Assembly: GCA_002400415.1 (NCBI GenBank)
Contig: DGQP01000015.1
Coordinates: 1-64,000 of the forward strand
From: Chitinophagaceae bacterium UBA4411
GTDB taxonomy: Bacteria > Bacteroidota > Bacteroidia > Chitinophagales > Chitinophagaceae
Reading direction: 5' to 3'
DNA: 64,000 nucleotides
In this document: in pieces, positions 8,693-17,348 of the stretch
Numbering within the stretch: position 1 is the stretch's first letter
Layout of the letters: every line of letters starts with the position of its first letter
Notes under the pieces: model-generated
Seen by the model: the letters and a program-made list of their open reading frames with translations, nothing else
Told to the model about the DNA's origin: nothing
Database searches by the model: none
Program-made: the position numbers and the translations under genes

Positions 8693-9643
8693 ATGCCCGG
8701 AAAGATCATCCTGACAACCTGCTCTCTTAATCATATTGCACAGGCCAAAAGCCTGGGTGATTCTGTTCTTCAGCATGCGCCGGGTTATAAACTGGTGATT
8801 GGCCTGGTGGATAAGCTGAAAGGAAGGATTCCTGCAGAATATTATGCTCCCCACCAGCTGATTGAGGCGCAGGAACTGAACATCCCTTATTTTGATGAGA
8901 TGTGCAGACGGTACAATGTCCTGGAATTGAATTGTGCCCTGAAATCATTTTTTACGGCTCATGTACTGGAGCAATTCACGCCGGATACACTTATTTTTCT
9001 TGACAGTGATATGCTGTTATTTGATTCACTGAAAACAGTGGAAGAAGAGCTGGCCGGGAATTCCATATTGCTTACGCCACATATCCTGTCAGCATTTCCG
9101 GATGACAATAACAACCCGAAAGAAAAAGATATTCTTAAAACAGGAATGTTCAATGCCGGTTTTTATGCATTGAATAATGACCCCTCGGCAAAAGTTTTTG
9201 TTGACTGGTGGAAGGAAAGAATGAAAGACCAGTGTTATGAACGGCCCAAAGAAGGATTGAATGTGGACCAGAAATGGCTGAACTTTGTTCCGCTTTATTT
9301 TCCCCATGTAAAAGTACTGCGGCATCCCGGCTGCAATGCCGCTTACTGGAATTTGCATGAACGGAACTTAGAGAAGAAAGGCAATTCTTTTACAGTGAAC
9401 CAGCAGCCGCTGATCTTTTATCACTTCAGCGGTTATTCCCTGCAAGAACCAGATAAAATTTCCCGGCACCAGACAAGGTTTAGGATGGATACGAATCCCG
9501 CCGTGAAAGACCTGTTTTCACAGTACAGGGAACTATTAATAAAAAACAGGCACGTGGAAATGCTGCAACTTTCCTGTTATTATAAAAAGAAGAAAGGTTT
9601 GTTGCAAAAGTTGGGTTTAAAAAATAACTGGACGATCGTATAA
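8693..9643 (+). CDS. GT-A-type glycosyltransferase (GT8-like)
   Basis: This 316-aa protein resembles nucleotide-sugar transferases of the GT8-like GT-A fold. The DxD metal/nucleotide-binding motif is IFLDSDMLLF (Asp104 and Asp106). The later segments TGMFNAGFYALNND and LNVDQKWLNFVPLYF correspond to the typical N-A-G and D-Q blocks of such enzymes. No signal peptide or membrane helix is visible. It is the third gene of the operon starting at 6901 and probably extends or caps the same surface glycan. The sugar donor is not predictable from the sequence. Confidence 0.8.
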   Translation: MPGKIILTTCSLNHIAQAKSLGDSVLQHAPGYKLVIGLVDKLKGRIPAEYYAPHQLIEAQELNIPYFDEMCRRYNVLELNCALKSFFTAHVLEQFTPDTLIFLDSDMLLFDSLKTVEEELAGNSILLTPHILSAFPDDNNNPKEKDILKTGMFNAGFYALNNDPSAKVFVDWWKERMKDQCYERPKEGLNVDQKWLNFVPLYFPHVKVLRHPGCNAAYWNLHERNLEKKGNSFTVNQQPLIFYHFSGYSLQEPDKISRHQTRFRMDTNPAVKDLFSQYRELLIKNRHVEMLQLSCYYKKKKGLLQKLGLKNNWTIV

Positions 9644-9646
9644 ATT

Positions 9647-10423
9647 TTAGTCAAATATTTTTTTAGGCCTTCTCATTAAATTATTTCTTGCAGAAATTGT
9701 TACATAGTTAGTAGTGATGATTGTAAAACGTCGTAATTCTTCATATAAACTTATATATACTTCTCTTATAGGAGGACGTGTATAGCCGACAAAGGACCAA
9801 CTCATTTTTTTAAAAGTCGAATTTCCTTTTCTCCAAGTGCTATCAAGATAGGGATGAAATGGTAATATAATATTATCGTATTCAGATGCAATGAGAATTC
9901 GTACTTTAAAATATAGGTCAGAAAGTTTTTCCCATTTAGAAATTGTATCTAATTCATTAGGAAGTTGAAAGCTTAAATAGTCATTTAAAGAAGAAATATA
10001 GTCAATAGTGTTTATTAGTTTTTTTGAGTGCTTTATAAGCAGTTTTTGATATTCTGATTCTTGGCGAATCATTTGAATAGTTATCAAAGAATCGATCTTT
10101 TTCGTAGTATCCTGTATTTCTAGCTGTACAGAAGTAGAGTAATCAATATTCGTAAGTATCGAATCAGCTTTTTTATATGAAGTATCAAATTTATAAATGA
10201 GGGTGTCAAATTTTTTCATATTCGCAGAAAACCGATCATTATTTTCTTGTTCATTTTCTAACGCATAATAAACAGAAAAGCCCAATATGAGTATTGAGAA
10301 CACCAGCGCAGCTATTCCAAATAAGGTGAGTTTATCATTTTTTTTGGTATCAAATGTAAAAGTTATAATTGTTAGACTAACGGATAGGATAATGATGATT
10401 ATATTAATAGTGCTATTTGACAT
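9647..10423 (-). CDS. Hypothetical membrane-anchored protein, AT-rich orphan
   Basis: I do not recognise this 258-aa protein. It has two N-terminal membrane helices (about residues 6-24 and 33-53). A long Lys/Asp/Ser-rich coiled-coil-like segment follows (about 60-150), then a soluble C-terminal domain. The gene is strikingly AT-rich: rows 9901-10020 contain 29 G or C in 120 bases (24%), against 27 in 60 (45%) for the row at 8701. Codon choice follows the same bias. It lies between the glycosyltransferase operon and the ComM gene and looks like a recent acquisition. The topology would suit a sensor or a scaffold, but no function can be assigned. Confidence 0.7.
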   Translation of the reverse strand: MSNSTINIIIIILSVSLTIITFTFDTKKNDKLTLFGIAALVFSILILGFSVYYALENEQENNDRFSANMKKFDTLIYKFDTSYKKADSILTNIDYSTSVQLEIQDTTKKIDSLITIQMIRQESEYQKLLIKHSKKLINTIDYISSLNDYLSFQLPNELDTISKWEKLSDLYFKVRILIASEYDNIILPFHPYLDSTWRKGNSTFKKMSWSFVGYTRPPIREVYISLYEELRRFTIITTNYVTISARNNLMRRPKKIFD

Positions 10424-10480
10424 TGACTATAGTTTGCATGAAATAGGAACAACTCAAAAAATAATAGTTTTGAATTAATA

Positions 10481-12031
10481 TTACCCCGCCCAGCCTTCTC
10501 TATCCAAACTCCGGTATTGAATAGCTTCTGCCAAATGCTCCGGTTTGATATCGGTACTGCCGGCAAGATCAGCAATGGTGCGGGATACTTTTAAGATACG
10601 GTCATATGCCCTGGCCGATAAATTCAATTTTTCCATCGCAGCCTTTAATAAATTAGCTCCCACCTGGCTGATGACACATATTTCCTTCAGCATCTTACTG
10701 CTTATTTGTGCATTGCAATAAATGCCGGGATTGTTTTTATAGCGTTCTGCCTGTATCTCTCTTGCTTTGATCACCCGGTCCCGGATGTCAGCCGAGTGTT
10801 CCTGTGGTTTCATCCCTGATAGTTCACTGAATGCAACCGGGGTTACTTCCACATGCAGGTCAATGCGATCTAATAAAGGCCCGGATATTTTATTCAAATA
10901 CTTCTGTACCGTTCCCGGCGGGCAGGTGCATTCCCTGTCCGGGTGATTATAAAAACCACAGGGGCAGGGATTCATAGAAGCGATGAGCATAAAGGAAGCC
11001 GGGAAGTCTACTGCTACTTTAGCTCTTGATATTGTCACCCTTCTTTCTTCCATCGGCTGCCGCATTACTTCCAGTACGGTTCGTTTAAACTCAGGTAATT
11101 CATCTAAAAACAACACTCCATTATGGGCTAAAGAAATTTCACCGGGCTGAGGATTGCCGCCTCCGCCCACCAATGCCACATCAGAAATAGTATGATGCGG
11201 GGAACGAAAGGGCCTCTTAGAAACCAGTGTTGCATTCTCCGGCAGTTTGCCCGCCACCGAATGGATCTTGGTGGTCTCCAGCGCTTCCTGCAAAGAAAGA
11301 GGAGGAAGAATAGTAGGTAACCGTTTTGCCAGCATAGTCTTTCCGGCACCCGGCGGACCGATGAGTATCGCATTATGACCACCGGCCGCAGCGATCTCCA
11401 GTGCCCGTTTAATATTTTCCTGCCCCTTTACATCGGCAAAGTCAAATTCAAAATCATATTGCGAATGAAAAAACTCTTCCCTCGTATTGACGATCACCTG
11501 CTCTAACCCGGTTTCATTGTTCTCAAAAAAATCAATCACTTCTCTGATATGCGTAACACCATACACCTGCAGGTTATTGACCATACCCGCTTCTTTTGCA
11601 TTTACTTTGGGAACGATCAATCCTTTGAAACCTTCTTTTCTTGCCTGTATCGCAATCGGTAACGCCCCTTTAATAGGACGAACTTCACCATCAAGGCTCA
11701 GTTCTCCCATGATCACATATTTTTCGAGCATTTCCCGGTTCTCTATTTGTTCTGTAGCCCCGAGCAAACCAATGGCAATGGGGAGATCAAAAGCAGTTCC
11801 GCTTTTTTTAATATCAGCCGGCGCCAGGTTAACAACGACTTTTGTTCTCGGCATCTGGAAACCATTGGTCTTGAGGGTGCTTTCCACCCGTTGCATACTT
11901 TCCTTTACGGCACTGTCGGGCAGTCCGACTATTGTGGGATCCTTCCCGGTTTGTGTCATCCAGTTCACTTCAATGGTAATGGAAATGGCTTCCACACCAT
12001 ATACTGCACTGCCGTAGGTTTTTACAAGCAT
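10481..12031 (-). CDS. ComM/YifB-like AAA+ ATPase (Mg-chelatase-like)
   Basis: This 516-aa protein has the full ComM/YifB architecture. An N-terminal ChlI/Lon-S16-like domain occupies about residues 20-140, the AAA+ module carries Walker A GPPGAGKT (225-232) and Walker B GVLFLDELPEF, and an Mg_chelatase_C helical domain ends the protein. The Cys-rich insert NPCPCGF and ECTCPPG is typical. In naturally competent bacteria ComM is a hexameric branch-migration helicase that helps integrate incoming DNA; the orthologous role here is inferred. The length matches the family. It may be cotranscribed with the gene at 12062-12892, which ends 30 bp upstream. Confidence 0.92.
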   Translation of the reverse strand: MLVKTYGSAVYGVEAISITIEVNWMTQTGKDPTIVGLPDSAVKESMQRVESTLKTNGFQMPRTKVVVNLAPADIKKSGTAFDLPIAIGLLGATEQIENREMLEKYVIMGELSLDGEVRPIKGALPIAIQARKEGFKGLIVPKVNAKEAGMVNNLQVYGVTHIREVIDFFENNETGLEQVIVNTREEFFHSQYDFEFDFADVKGQENIKRALEIAAAGGHNAILIGPPGAGKTMLAKRLPTILPPLSLQEALETTKIHSVAGKLPENATLVSKRPFRSPHHTISDVALVGGGGNPQPGEISLAHNGVLFLDELPEFKRTVLEVMRQPMEERRVTISRAKVAVDFPASFMLIASMNPCPCGFYNHPDRECTCPPGTVQKYLNKISGPLLDRIDLHVEVTPVAFSELSGMKPQEHSADIRDRVIKAREIQAERYKNNPGIYCNAQISSKMLKEICVISQVGANLLKAAMEKLNLSARAYDRILKVSRTIADLAGSTDIKPEHLAEAIQYRSLDREGWAG

Positions 12032-12061
12032 GCACTGAAAGTAATAAATTATTCCCTCAAA

Positions 12062-12892
12062 TTACTGCTTGCAGCACTGGCGTTCCGTGATTTCGTTGTT
12101 GAGGGTAAAGAGAAAGTATTTTGGATGCTGGCGGGTGATATGCATTTTAATACTGCCGCTGCCATCATCAAAACTGAGATCAATAATGGTGTTGACAAAT
12201 TTCCAGGTCCCGGTATAATCGTTTCCTTCCAGGCCCATTATAAATTTCCCGTCTGCTTTCAGGTTAAAAACTTTATTGATGCCGGTCTCTTTCCATTTGC
12301 CGACAAGATCATTTTCACTTAACGGGGCCGGTTCGTCCGGGCCTTTGAATTCATCGCCGTATTTTTTTACCAAGCTTGCATAAGTGTTGCTGAGCGATTC
12401 AGCATCCCTTTCGCGGGCCCCGTTTATTTTCCGGGTATAGATACTGTCCAGTTTCAGATAGTATTGTTCAACACCCGGTTCATAAGGATTGATGTTCTTG
12501 TATTCATTGAGATAGCTTTCCAGTATTTTTTTGATCTGTACTGTATTTTCAACGGCGCGGGTTGCAAAGGAAGCCAGGTCTTCATCAATGCCGGGTTTTT
12601 GCATAATGATCGAATAATTCTTGGCCAGCAGATCTTTTTCATAAATAAGGGTTTCCAATTGAGAAGGAACATCTTCGTTGCAGAGGGCAGCATAGTAATT
12701 ATTCGTCTGCTGGTCTTCATATTTGATCAGCGATTTCCAGGCTTCAACGGTTTCGGTTTTTATTTTTTCAAATTCCTTCTTTTTATCCTTCTTATCGAAA
12801 ATGTAATGCACAATGACATAAGCCACAACAGTGGTCAATACGCCGAGGATGACATTTTTGACGGTACTGCCGCCGGAAGGAAGGCCACTCAT
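12062..12892 (-). CDS. Hypothetical membrane-anchored protein with lipocalin-like C-terminal domain
   Basis: This 276-aa protein has one N-terminal membrane helix (about residues 11-30), a charged helical region (35-190), and a C-terminal beta-rich segment. That segment begins LVGKWKETGINKVFNLKADG and continues with YTGTWKF, the pattern of lipocalin-like or DUF4923-type domains. The very end contains a CC pair. I cannot assign a function; the layout suggests an anchored binding domain. It precedes the ComM gene on the same strand with a 30-bp gap and is separated from the M1 peptidase by about 80 bp. Confidence 0.65.
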   Translation of the reverse strand: MSGLPSGGSTVKNVILGVLTTVVAYVIVHYIFDKKDKKKEFEKIKTETVEAWKSLIKYEDQQTNNYYAALCNEDVPSQLETLIYEKDLLAKNYSIIMQKPGIDEDLASFATRAVENTVQIKKILESYLNEYKNINPYEPGVEQYYLKLDSIYTRKINGARERDAESLSNTYASLVKKYGDEFKGPDEPAPLSENDLVGKWKETGINKVFNLKADGKFIMGLEGNDYTGTWKFVNTIIDLSFDDGSGSIKMHITRQHPKYFLFTLNNEITERQCCKQ

Positions 12893-12970
12893 GATAAAAT
12901 TGATTTTGGTGGTAAAAGCTGCTACTAATATAGGACAAAACAGTAGTATGAGCCTACCCGCCGGTGGGTA

Positions 12971-14560
12971 TTATTTCCCTTCGGTTACAACAGCACTGTG
13001 TAATAAGGAAATGCCGGGGTCAGTAAAAACGGATACCGGTTTTCCTTTTACAGGAACAGTAATTGTTTGCGGGGTGCCGCTGATATTCATATTAACGGCG
13101 CTGGTTTTACCGGTTTCATCCTCCAGGCCAATGACCAGCGGGAACTGAAACGATGTTTTATGCTGGGTAACAGTCAGGGTTACTTTTTTTGTTTTGCTGA
13201 TATAACTCCAGGTTACCGCTAATTCCGGGATACCGGGAGTGAACAACCATTGCCGGAAAAACTGTTCCCGGCTTTTGCCCGAAACAGCTTCCACCACTTT
13301 CCTGAAATCATCCGTGTCAGCCGTTTTGCCGGCATAGGTGGAATAATATTGCTGAATTACCTTCTTAAAAACGGAATCCCCAAGTTCCCTGCGCAGCATA
13401 TGCAAGACCCAGCCGCCCTTCTGGTAACTGTCAGGGTTGAGCAATTGCATATAATCAGTTGTTGGGTTTACAACAGGTTTGTCCGTACGCCTGCTGTATT
13501 CAATTACCTGCAGGCGATCCTCTTTCAGCATCGCCAGGGCTGTATCAGTGCCGTATTTGTTTTCCATGTACAGGATGGTCATATAAGTGGCAAAACCTTC
13601 GCTAAGCCAGAGATGAGCAAATGCTTTTTCCGTGGCCATATTGCCAAACCACTGGTGGGCTATTTCATGAGCTAACAGGGTCTCAGAACTTCTCATTCCG
13701 TTTATTGATTGCTCAGAATAAAAGATGGTATTCGCATTTTCCAGCCCGCCGAAACGGGTTTTGGATTCCACATTAGCCAGTTTCTTATACGCATAAGGAC
13801 CGATAGTATTAATGAACCAGGGTAATATCTCAGCTGCCAGTGCATAATCATAAAAACCTTTGTTTCTATCTTCCGGGTATACCCAGCTGTAAACAGGAAT
13901 ACAATCATTGACATAGCCCGAAAGATGAACGGCAAAATCAGCCGCACCGATCACCATCACTTTGGTGGAGATGGGAACTTCTTCTTTCCAGTGTGTTCTT
14001 TTTTTGTCAGCGGGTAAATTGGTTTCTTCAATTTGAACGCCGTTAGCAACAACCTGGTAATGCTGTGGTGCGGTTACAATAAATTCAACTGGGGCTTTAT
14101 CAGCAGGATCATCATGACAGGGAATCCAGTTGTGCCCCCGGTTGGGCCAGTTGTCAGCAAAGAAGGTGCGGTTACCATATTTGTTTTTGGAAATGATGAG
14201 GCCATCGGCAGGAATACCTTTGTAATGAATCACCACTGTCAGTGTATCACCTACCCGGTATTCCTTCCGCAGCCGGATATCCAGTTCCTCCCCGGATTGG
14301 TTTGTAACCAGCGCTTCCCCGCCTGGCAGGAAAGCGGCAGCACTCATTCCTTTACCTTCTTTCCCCACAGCAGTAAGGTCCAATACCAGGTTTTCAGTGC
14401 TATGAAGGAGGCGGGTAAGTATACTGGCCTGCCCGCGGATGGTATCGTTGTTGTCCGTTAATTCAATATGATAGGTATAATGCAATACATCAATATTGCT
14501 TTGTGATTTTACAGCAGCGAATACGGGGATGAAAAATAAAGAAGTAAGTAGTTTTCTCAT
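12971..14560 (-). CDS. M1-family metallopeptidase, secreted
   Basis: This 529-aa zinc aminopeptidase has a signal peptide (MRKLLTSLFFIPVFAAVKSQ). A beta-sandwich N-terminal domain (about 25-215) precedes the thermolysin-like catalytic domain. The zinc site HEIAH (298-302) and the second zinc ligand Glu321 in LSEGFATY are intact, and GGLENANT stands in place of the exopeptidase GAMEN motif. The C-terminal helical domain of long M1 enzymes is absent, as in many Bacteroidota homologs. I chose ATG at 14560; the TTG three codons upstream is less likely. Periplasmic or surface peptide trimming is the likely role. Confidence 0.88.
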   Translation of the reverse strand: MRKLLTSLFFIPVFAAVKSQSNIDVLHYTYHIELTDNNDTIRGQASILTRLLHSTENLVLDLTAVGKEGKGMSAAAFLPGGEALVTNQSGEELDIRLRKEYRVGDTLTVVIHYKGIPADGLIISKNKYGNRTFFADNWPNRGHNWIPCHDDPADKAPVEFIVTAPQHYQVVANGVQIEETNLPADKKRTHWKEEVPISTKVMVIGAADFAVHLSGYVNDCIPVYSWVYPEDRNKGFYDYALAAEILPWFINTIGPYAYKKLANVESKTRFGGLENANTIFYSEQSINGMRSSETLLAHEIAHQWFGNMATEKAFAHLWLSEGFATYMTILYMENKYGTDTALAMLKEDRLQVIEYSRRTDKPVVNPTTDYMQLLNPDSYQKGGWVLHMLRRELGDSVFKKVIQQYYSTYAGKTADTDDFRKVVEAVSGKSREQFFRQWLFTPGIPELAVTWSYISKTKKVTLTVTQHKTSFQFPLVIGLEDETGKTSAVNMNISGTPQTITVPVKGKPVSVFTDPGISLLHSAVVTEGK

Positions 14561-14615
14561 AGGGTACAAATTAGGAAATAAAATTTCCCCCTGGCTTATT
14601 ATAATAAAAAACAGG

Positions 14616-15932
14616 CTAAAGTTTTTCCAGCATATCCACCACTTTCTCCCTTTTCAGGATGACATATCCGATCCGGTCATTGCTGATGCCTTCTTTGAGC
14701 TGGTACGTAAACTGCAACTGGTCGTTGGTTACATTGGTTTCAAAAAAGCGGAAGGAGATATTGGGGTAGTTCTTCAGTTCCGCACCGATCTCGTACAGGT
14801 GCGTGGAAAGAATGAAGAGGGAGTTTTTGATCTTTATCAGCCCTTTAATTACCGTGGTGGAACATTTCATGGCATCTTCCACGTTGGTGCCTTTGAAAAG
14901 CTCGTCAATGAGCACCAGCCATTTTTTACCATTGTTAATCTTCTCGATGGTATTCTTGATCCGCTGCACTTCATTAAAGAAGAAGCTTTCTCCTTTTACA
15001 ATATTATCCACCACATTGATATTACTCAGCAGCCCGTCAAATAAAGTCAGTTTCATTTTTGCGGCGGGAACACCCATGCCGATATGAGCTAAGAAGACAG
15101 CAGCTCCAACGGATTTGATCAGTGTGCTTTTCCCGGCCATATTTGCCCCGGTCAGGAATAAGAAATTATGCTCGGGATTCATCTGCAGGTCATAGGGTAT
15201 CGGCGTGGGCAGTAAGATATGATATAAGCCTTTTGCATCCACCAATGCTGTTTCCTGTTCCAGAAATTCAGGAAAACTAAGACCATATGTTTTTACTGCG
15301 ACTGCCATGGAGTACCAGGCATCCAAGCGGCTGTAAATGTCAATCAATTCCAGGGTGCCGAGCCGGTAACGGCCACGCAAATGGTAGCCAAAATAGAGAT
15401 TCTCCTGTGCATTGAATTTTTTCCCGGCCTCAGTAGCGGACAGTTTTTGCAGGGGACCTTCCTTTAATAACCCGGTAATGCGGTCCACATAGATTTTGAT
15501 ATTCATGGGAAGATCAAGATCTTCCAGCAGTTCAGCCACTTTTTTAATACCTCTGAAGAAATCAGCAAAATGGGTCATGGAATATTTCACCATGGAATAA
15601 TCTTCGCTGTGCAGCCATCTGTAAATAACACTGTTGAAAGCGTTACTGTTTTCACTGACCGGGTCCAGCGAATAATCCATGAACTTGTCCATGACTAATA
15701 CAGTCCCGTTGCTGATATCGGTTGGCCAGTCTTTTACATGCTCCATCAGCGTGCGGATCACTTTCTGGGTACCCAATATCTTTTTAAGATCATTGTGTGG
15801 TTCGCTGAAGAATTTGCGTAACCATTCTTTACCCCCGGTGGTGCGGGTAAAATTCAGCTTATGAAAAATAGAGAATTCTTCTTCCTGGTGGAAGATGGAG
15901 ATGTCATTAAAAGAAATCTTATCTATTTGCAT
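14616..15932 (-). CDS. MutS-related ATPase lacking the mismatch-recognition domain
   Basis: This 438-aa protein keeps the lever/clamp helices and the C-terminal MutS ATPase domain but lacks MutS domains I and II. Walker A TGANMAGKST (261-270), the N-3-like FNEVQRI segment, Walker B WLVLIDELFKGT and the following STHLYEI block are intact. Such short MutS-family proteins are common in Bacteroidota and are distinct from MutS1. Their role is not established, since mismatch binding requires the missing domain. It is adjacent to pyrC on the same strand with a 20-bp gap. Confidence 0.82.
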   Translation of the reverse strand: MQIDKISFNDISIFHQEEEFSIFHKLNFTRTTGGKEWLRKFFSEPHNDLKKILGTQKVIRTLMEHVKDWPTDISNGTVLVMDKFMDYSLDPVSENSNAFNSVIYRWLHSEDYSMVKYSMTHFADFFRGIKKVAELLEDLDLPMNIKIYVDRITGLLKEGPLQKLSATEAGKKFNAQENLYFGYHLRGRYRLGTLELIDIYSRLDAWYSMAVAVKTYGLSFPEFLEQETALVDAKGLYHILLPTPIPYDLQMNPEHNFLFLTGANMAGKSTLIKSVGAAVFLAHIGMGVPAAKMKLTLFDGLLSNINVVDNIVKGESFFFNEVQRIKNTIEKINNGKKWLVLIDELFKGTNVEDAMKCSTTVIKGLIKIKNSLFILSTHLYEIGAELKNYPNISFRFFETNVTNDQLQFTYQLKEGISNDRIGYVILKREKVVDMLEKL

Positions 15933-15952
15933 GCCCCGGTCTTAAAATGAGT

Positions 15953-17317
15953 TTATCGTTCAAAAACCAATCGTTGCCCTTTTACTGATTCATCCCATAC
16001 CCCATTTCCATAAACCAGGCGCCCGTTTATAAACGTATGGGTGACCGCAGCAGGAAATTGAAACCCCTGCCTATCCGGCAGGCAGGCTTCCAGCGGGCTC
16101 CAGCCACACTTATACAGGATATTCTCCTTACTCACTTTTGTTGGTTGTTTGAGATCTGCGATCACCAGGTCGGCATGATAACCTTCCCGGATATAGCCTC
16201 TTTCTTTTACCTGGAAACAATCGGCTACTGCATGGCTCATCTTTTGTACGATCTTTTCCAGTGATATTTTTCCCTGCTGATGATAGTGCAGCATCAGCAA
16301 TAAAGAATGTTGCACCAGTGGCAGGCCGGCATGGGCTTTTTCATAAGGCCCATTCTTTTCTTCTGAGGTATGCGGAGCATGATCGGTGGCTATCACATCC
16401 AGGCGGTCATCCAGCAATGCTGCCCACAGGGCTTCCCGGTTATGCGGGGCTTTGATGGCCGGGTTGCATTTTATTTTATTTCCCAATGCGGCATAATCAT
16501 CGCTGCTGAAGTGTAAATGATGCACACAAACCTCAGCGGTGATACGTTTATCTTTTAACGGGAAAAGGTTGGTGAACAGTTGTAATTCCTTTTCCGTGCT
16601 GATATGTAAGATATGTAACCGGGTATTGTATTTCTTGGCGATCTGTATCGCATATAAAGAAGATTCATAACAGGCTTCCTCATCCCGGATGAGGGGGTGA
16701 TCAGCAGCTGTTAAAGGAATGCCGGTGGCTTTTCTTTTTTCCAGGTTCTGCCGGATGATTTTTTCATCTTCGCAGTGCGTGGCAATGAGTACTTCGCTTT
16801 CCCGGAATATTTTATCCAATGTATTCGGGTTATCCACGAGCATATTGCCGGTGCTGGATCCCATAAATATCTTGACGCCGCAAACATCTTTTCTTTTATC
16901 ATTTGTTTTTAATACTTCTTCTGCATTGCCGTTACCCGTGCCCATGTAAAAAGAGTAATTCGCCAAGGAAGTATTTGCTGCAATCGTGTATTTATCTTCC
17001 AGTAATTCCTGTGTCAGTGCATTGGGAATGGTATTCGGCATTTCCATAAAACTGGTAACGCCTCCTGCAACTGCCGCTTTAGCTTCAGTAGCGATAGTGG
17101 CTTTATGGGTGAGACCGGGTTCACGGAAATGAACCTGGTCATCAATAGCGCCCGGCAACAGGTATTTACCCTCACCTGGTATTTCAATATGATTGGATGC
17201 GATGGCGCCGATCTGTGATTGTATCTTTTCAATTCGTCCATCTGCTAGCAATATATCTGCGGTTTGAATAGTTCCTTCGTTGACAACCTGTATCGATTTT
17301 ATCAGATATTTTTGCAT
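15953..17317 (-). CDS. pyrC: Dihydroorotase with in-frame palindromic insertion
   Basis: This 454-aa amidohydrolase catalyses reversible cyclisation of carbamoyl aspartate to dihydroorotate, step three of pyrimidine synthesis. The first metal motif reads DDQVHFREPG, with Gln61 where many family members have His and with His63 present; from memory this is usual in Bacteroidota enzymes. The C-terminal ATDHAPHTSEEK motif, with the catalytic Asp, is intact. Residues 411-418 (ACLPDRQG) come from a 21-bp palindrome at 16066-16086 and interrupt the normally continuous block between SPLE and the VTHTFINGRLVY strand. Removing eight residues gives about 446, the usual length. The insertion keeps the frame and is probably tolerated in a surface loop. 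Confidence 0.9.
   Translation of the reverse strand: MQKYLIKSIQVVNEGTIQTADILLADGRIEKIQSQIGAIASNHIEIPGEGKYLLPGAIDDQVHFREPGLTHKATIATEAKAAVAGGVTSFMEMPNTIPNALTQELLEDKYTIAANTSLANYSFYMGTGNGNAEEVLKTNDKRKDVCGVKIFMGSSTGNMLVDNPNTLDKIFRESEVLIATHCEDEKIIRQNLEKRKATGIPLTAADHPLIRDEEACYESSLYAIQIAKKYNTRLHILHISTEKELQLFTNLFPLKDKRITAEVCVHHLHFSSDDYAALGNKIKCNPAIKAPHNREALWAALLDDRLDVIATDHAPHTSEEKNGPYEKAHAGLPLVQHSLLLMLHYHQQGKISLEKIVQKMSHAVADCFQVKERGYIREGYHADLVIADLKQPTKVSKENILYKCGWSPLEACLPDRQGFQFPAAVTHTFINGRLVYGNGVWDESVKGQRLVFER
16066..16086. repeat. Small palindromic repeat, copy 2, inside pyrC
   Basis: This 21-bp copy begins CCTGCCTATCC and ends GGCAGGCAGG. It matches the 20-bp repeat at 232-251 except for a one-base indel near the centre. 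The 7-bp arms CCTGCCT/AGGCAGG are perfect. It contributes the residues CLPDRQ to dihydroorotase without breaking the frame. Confidence 0.75.
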
Positions 17318-17348
17318 AATTTGTCGGCTTAAACTGAATCCTCACCGC

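Noticed and set aside
14616..15932. Truncated mutS pseudogene
   Set aside because: The protein has a normal start and intact ATPase; short MutS-related proteins are a regular family in this phylum.
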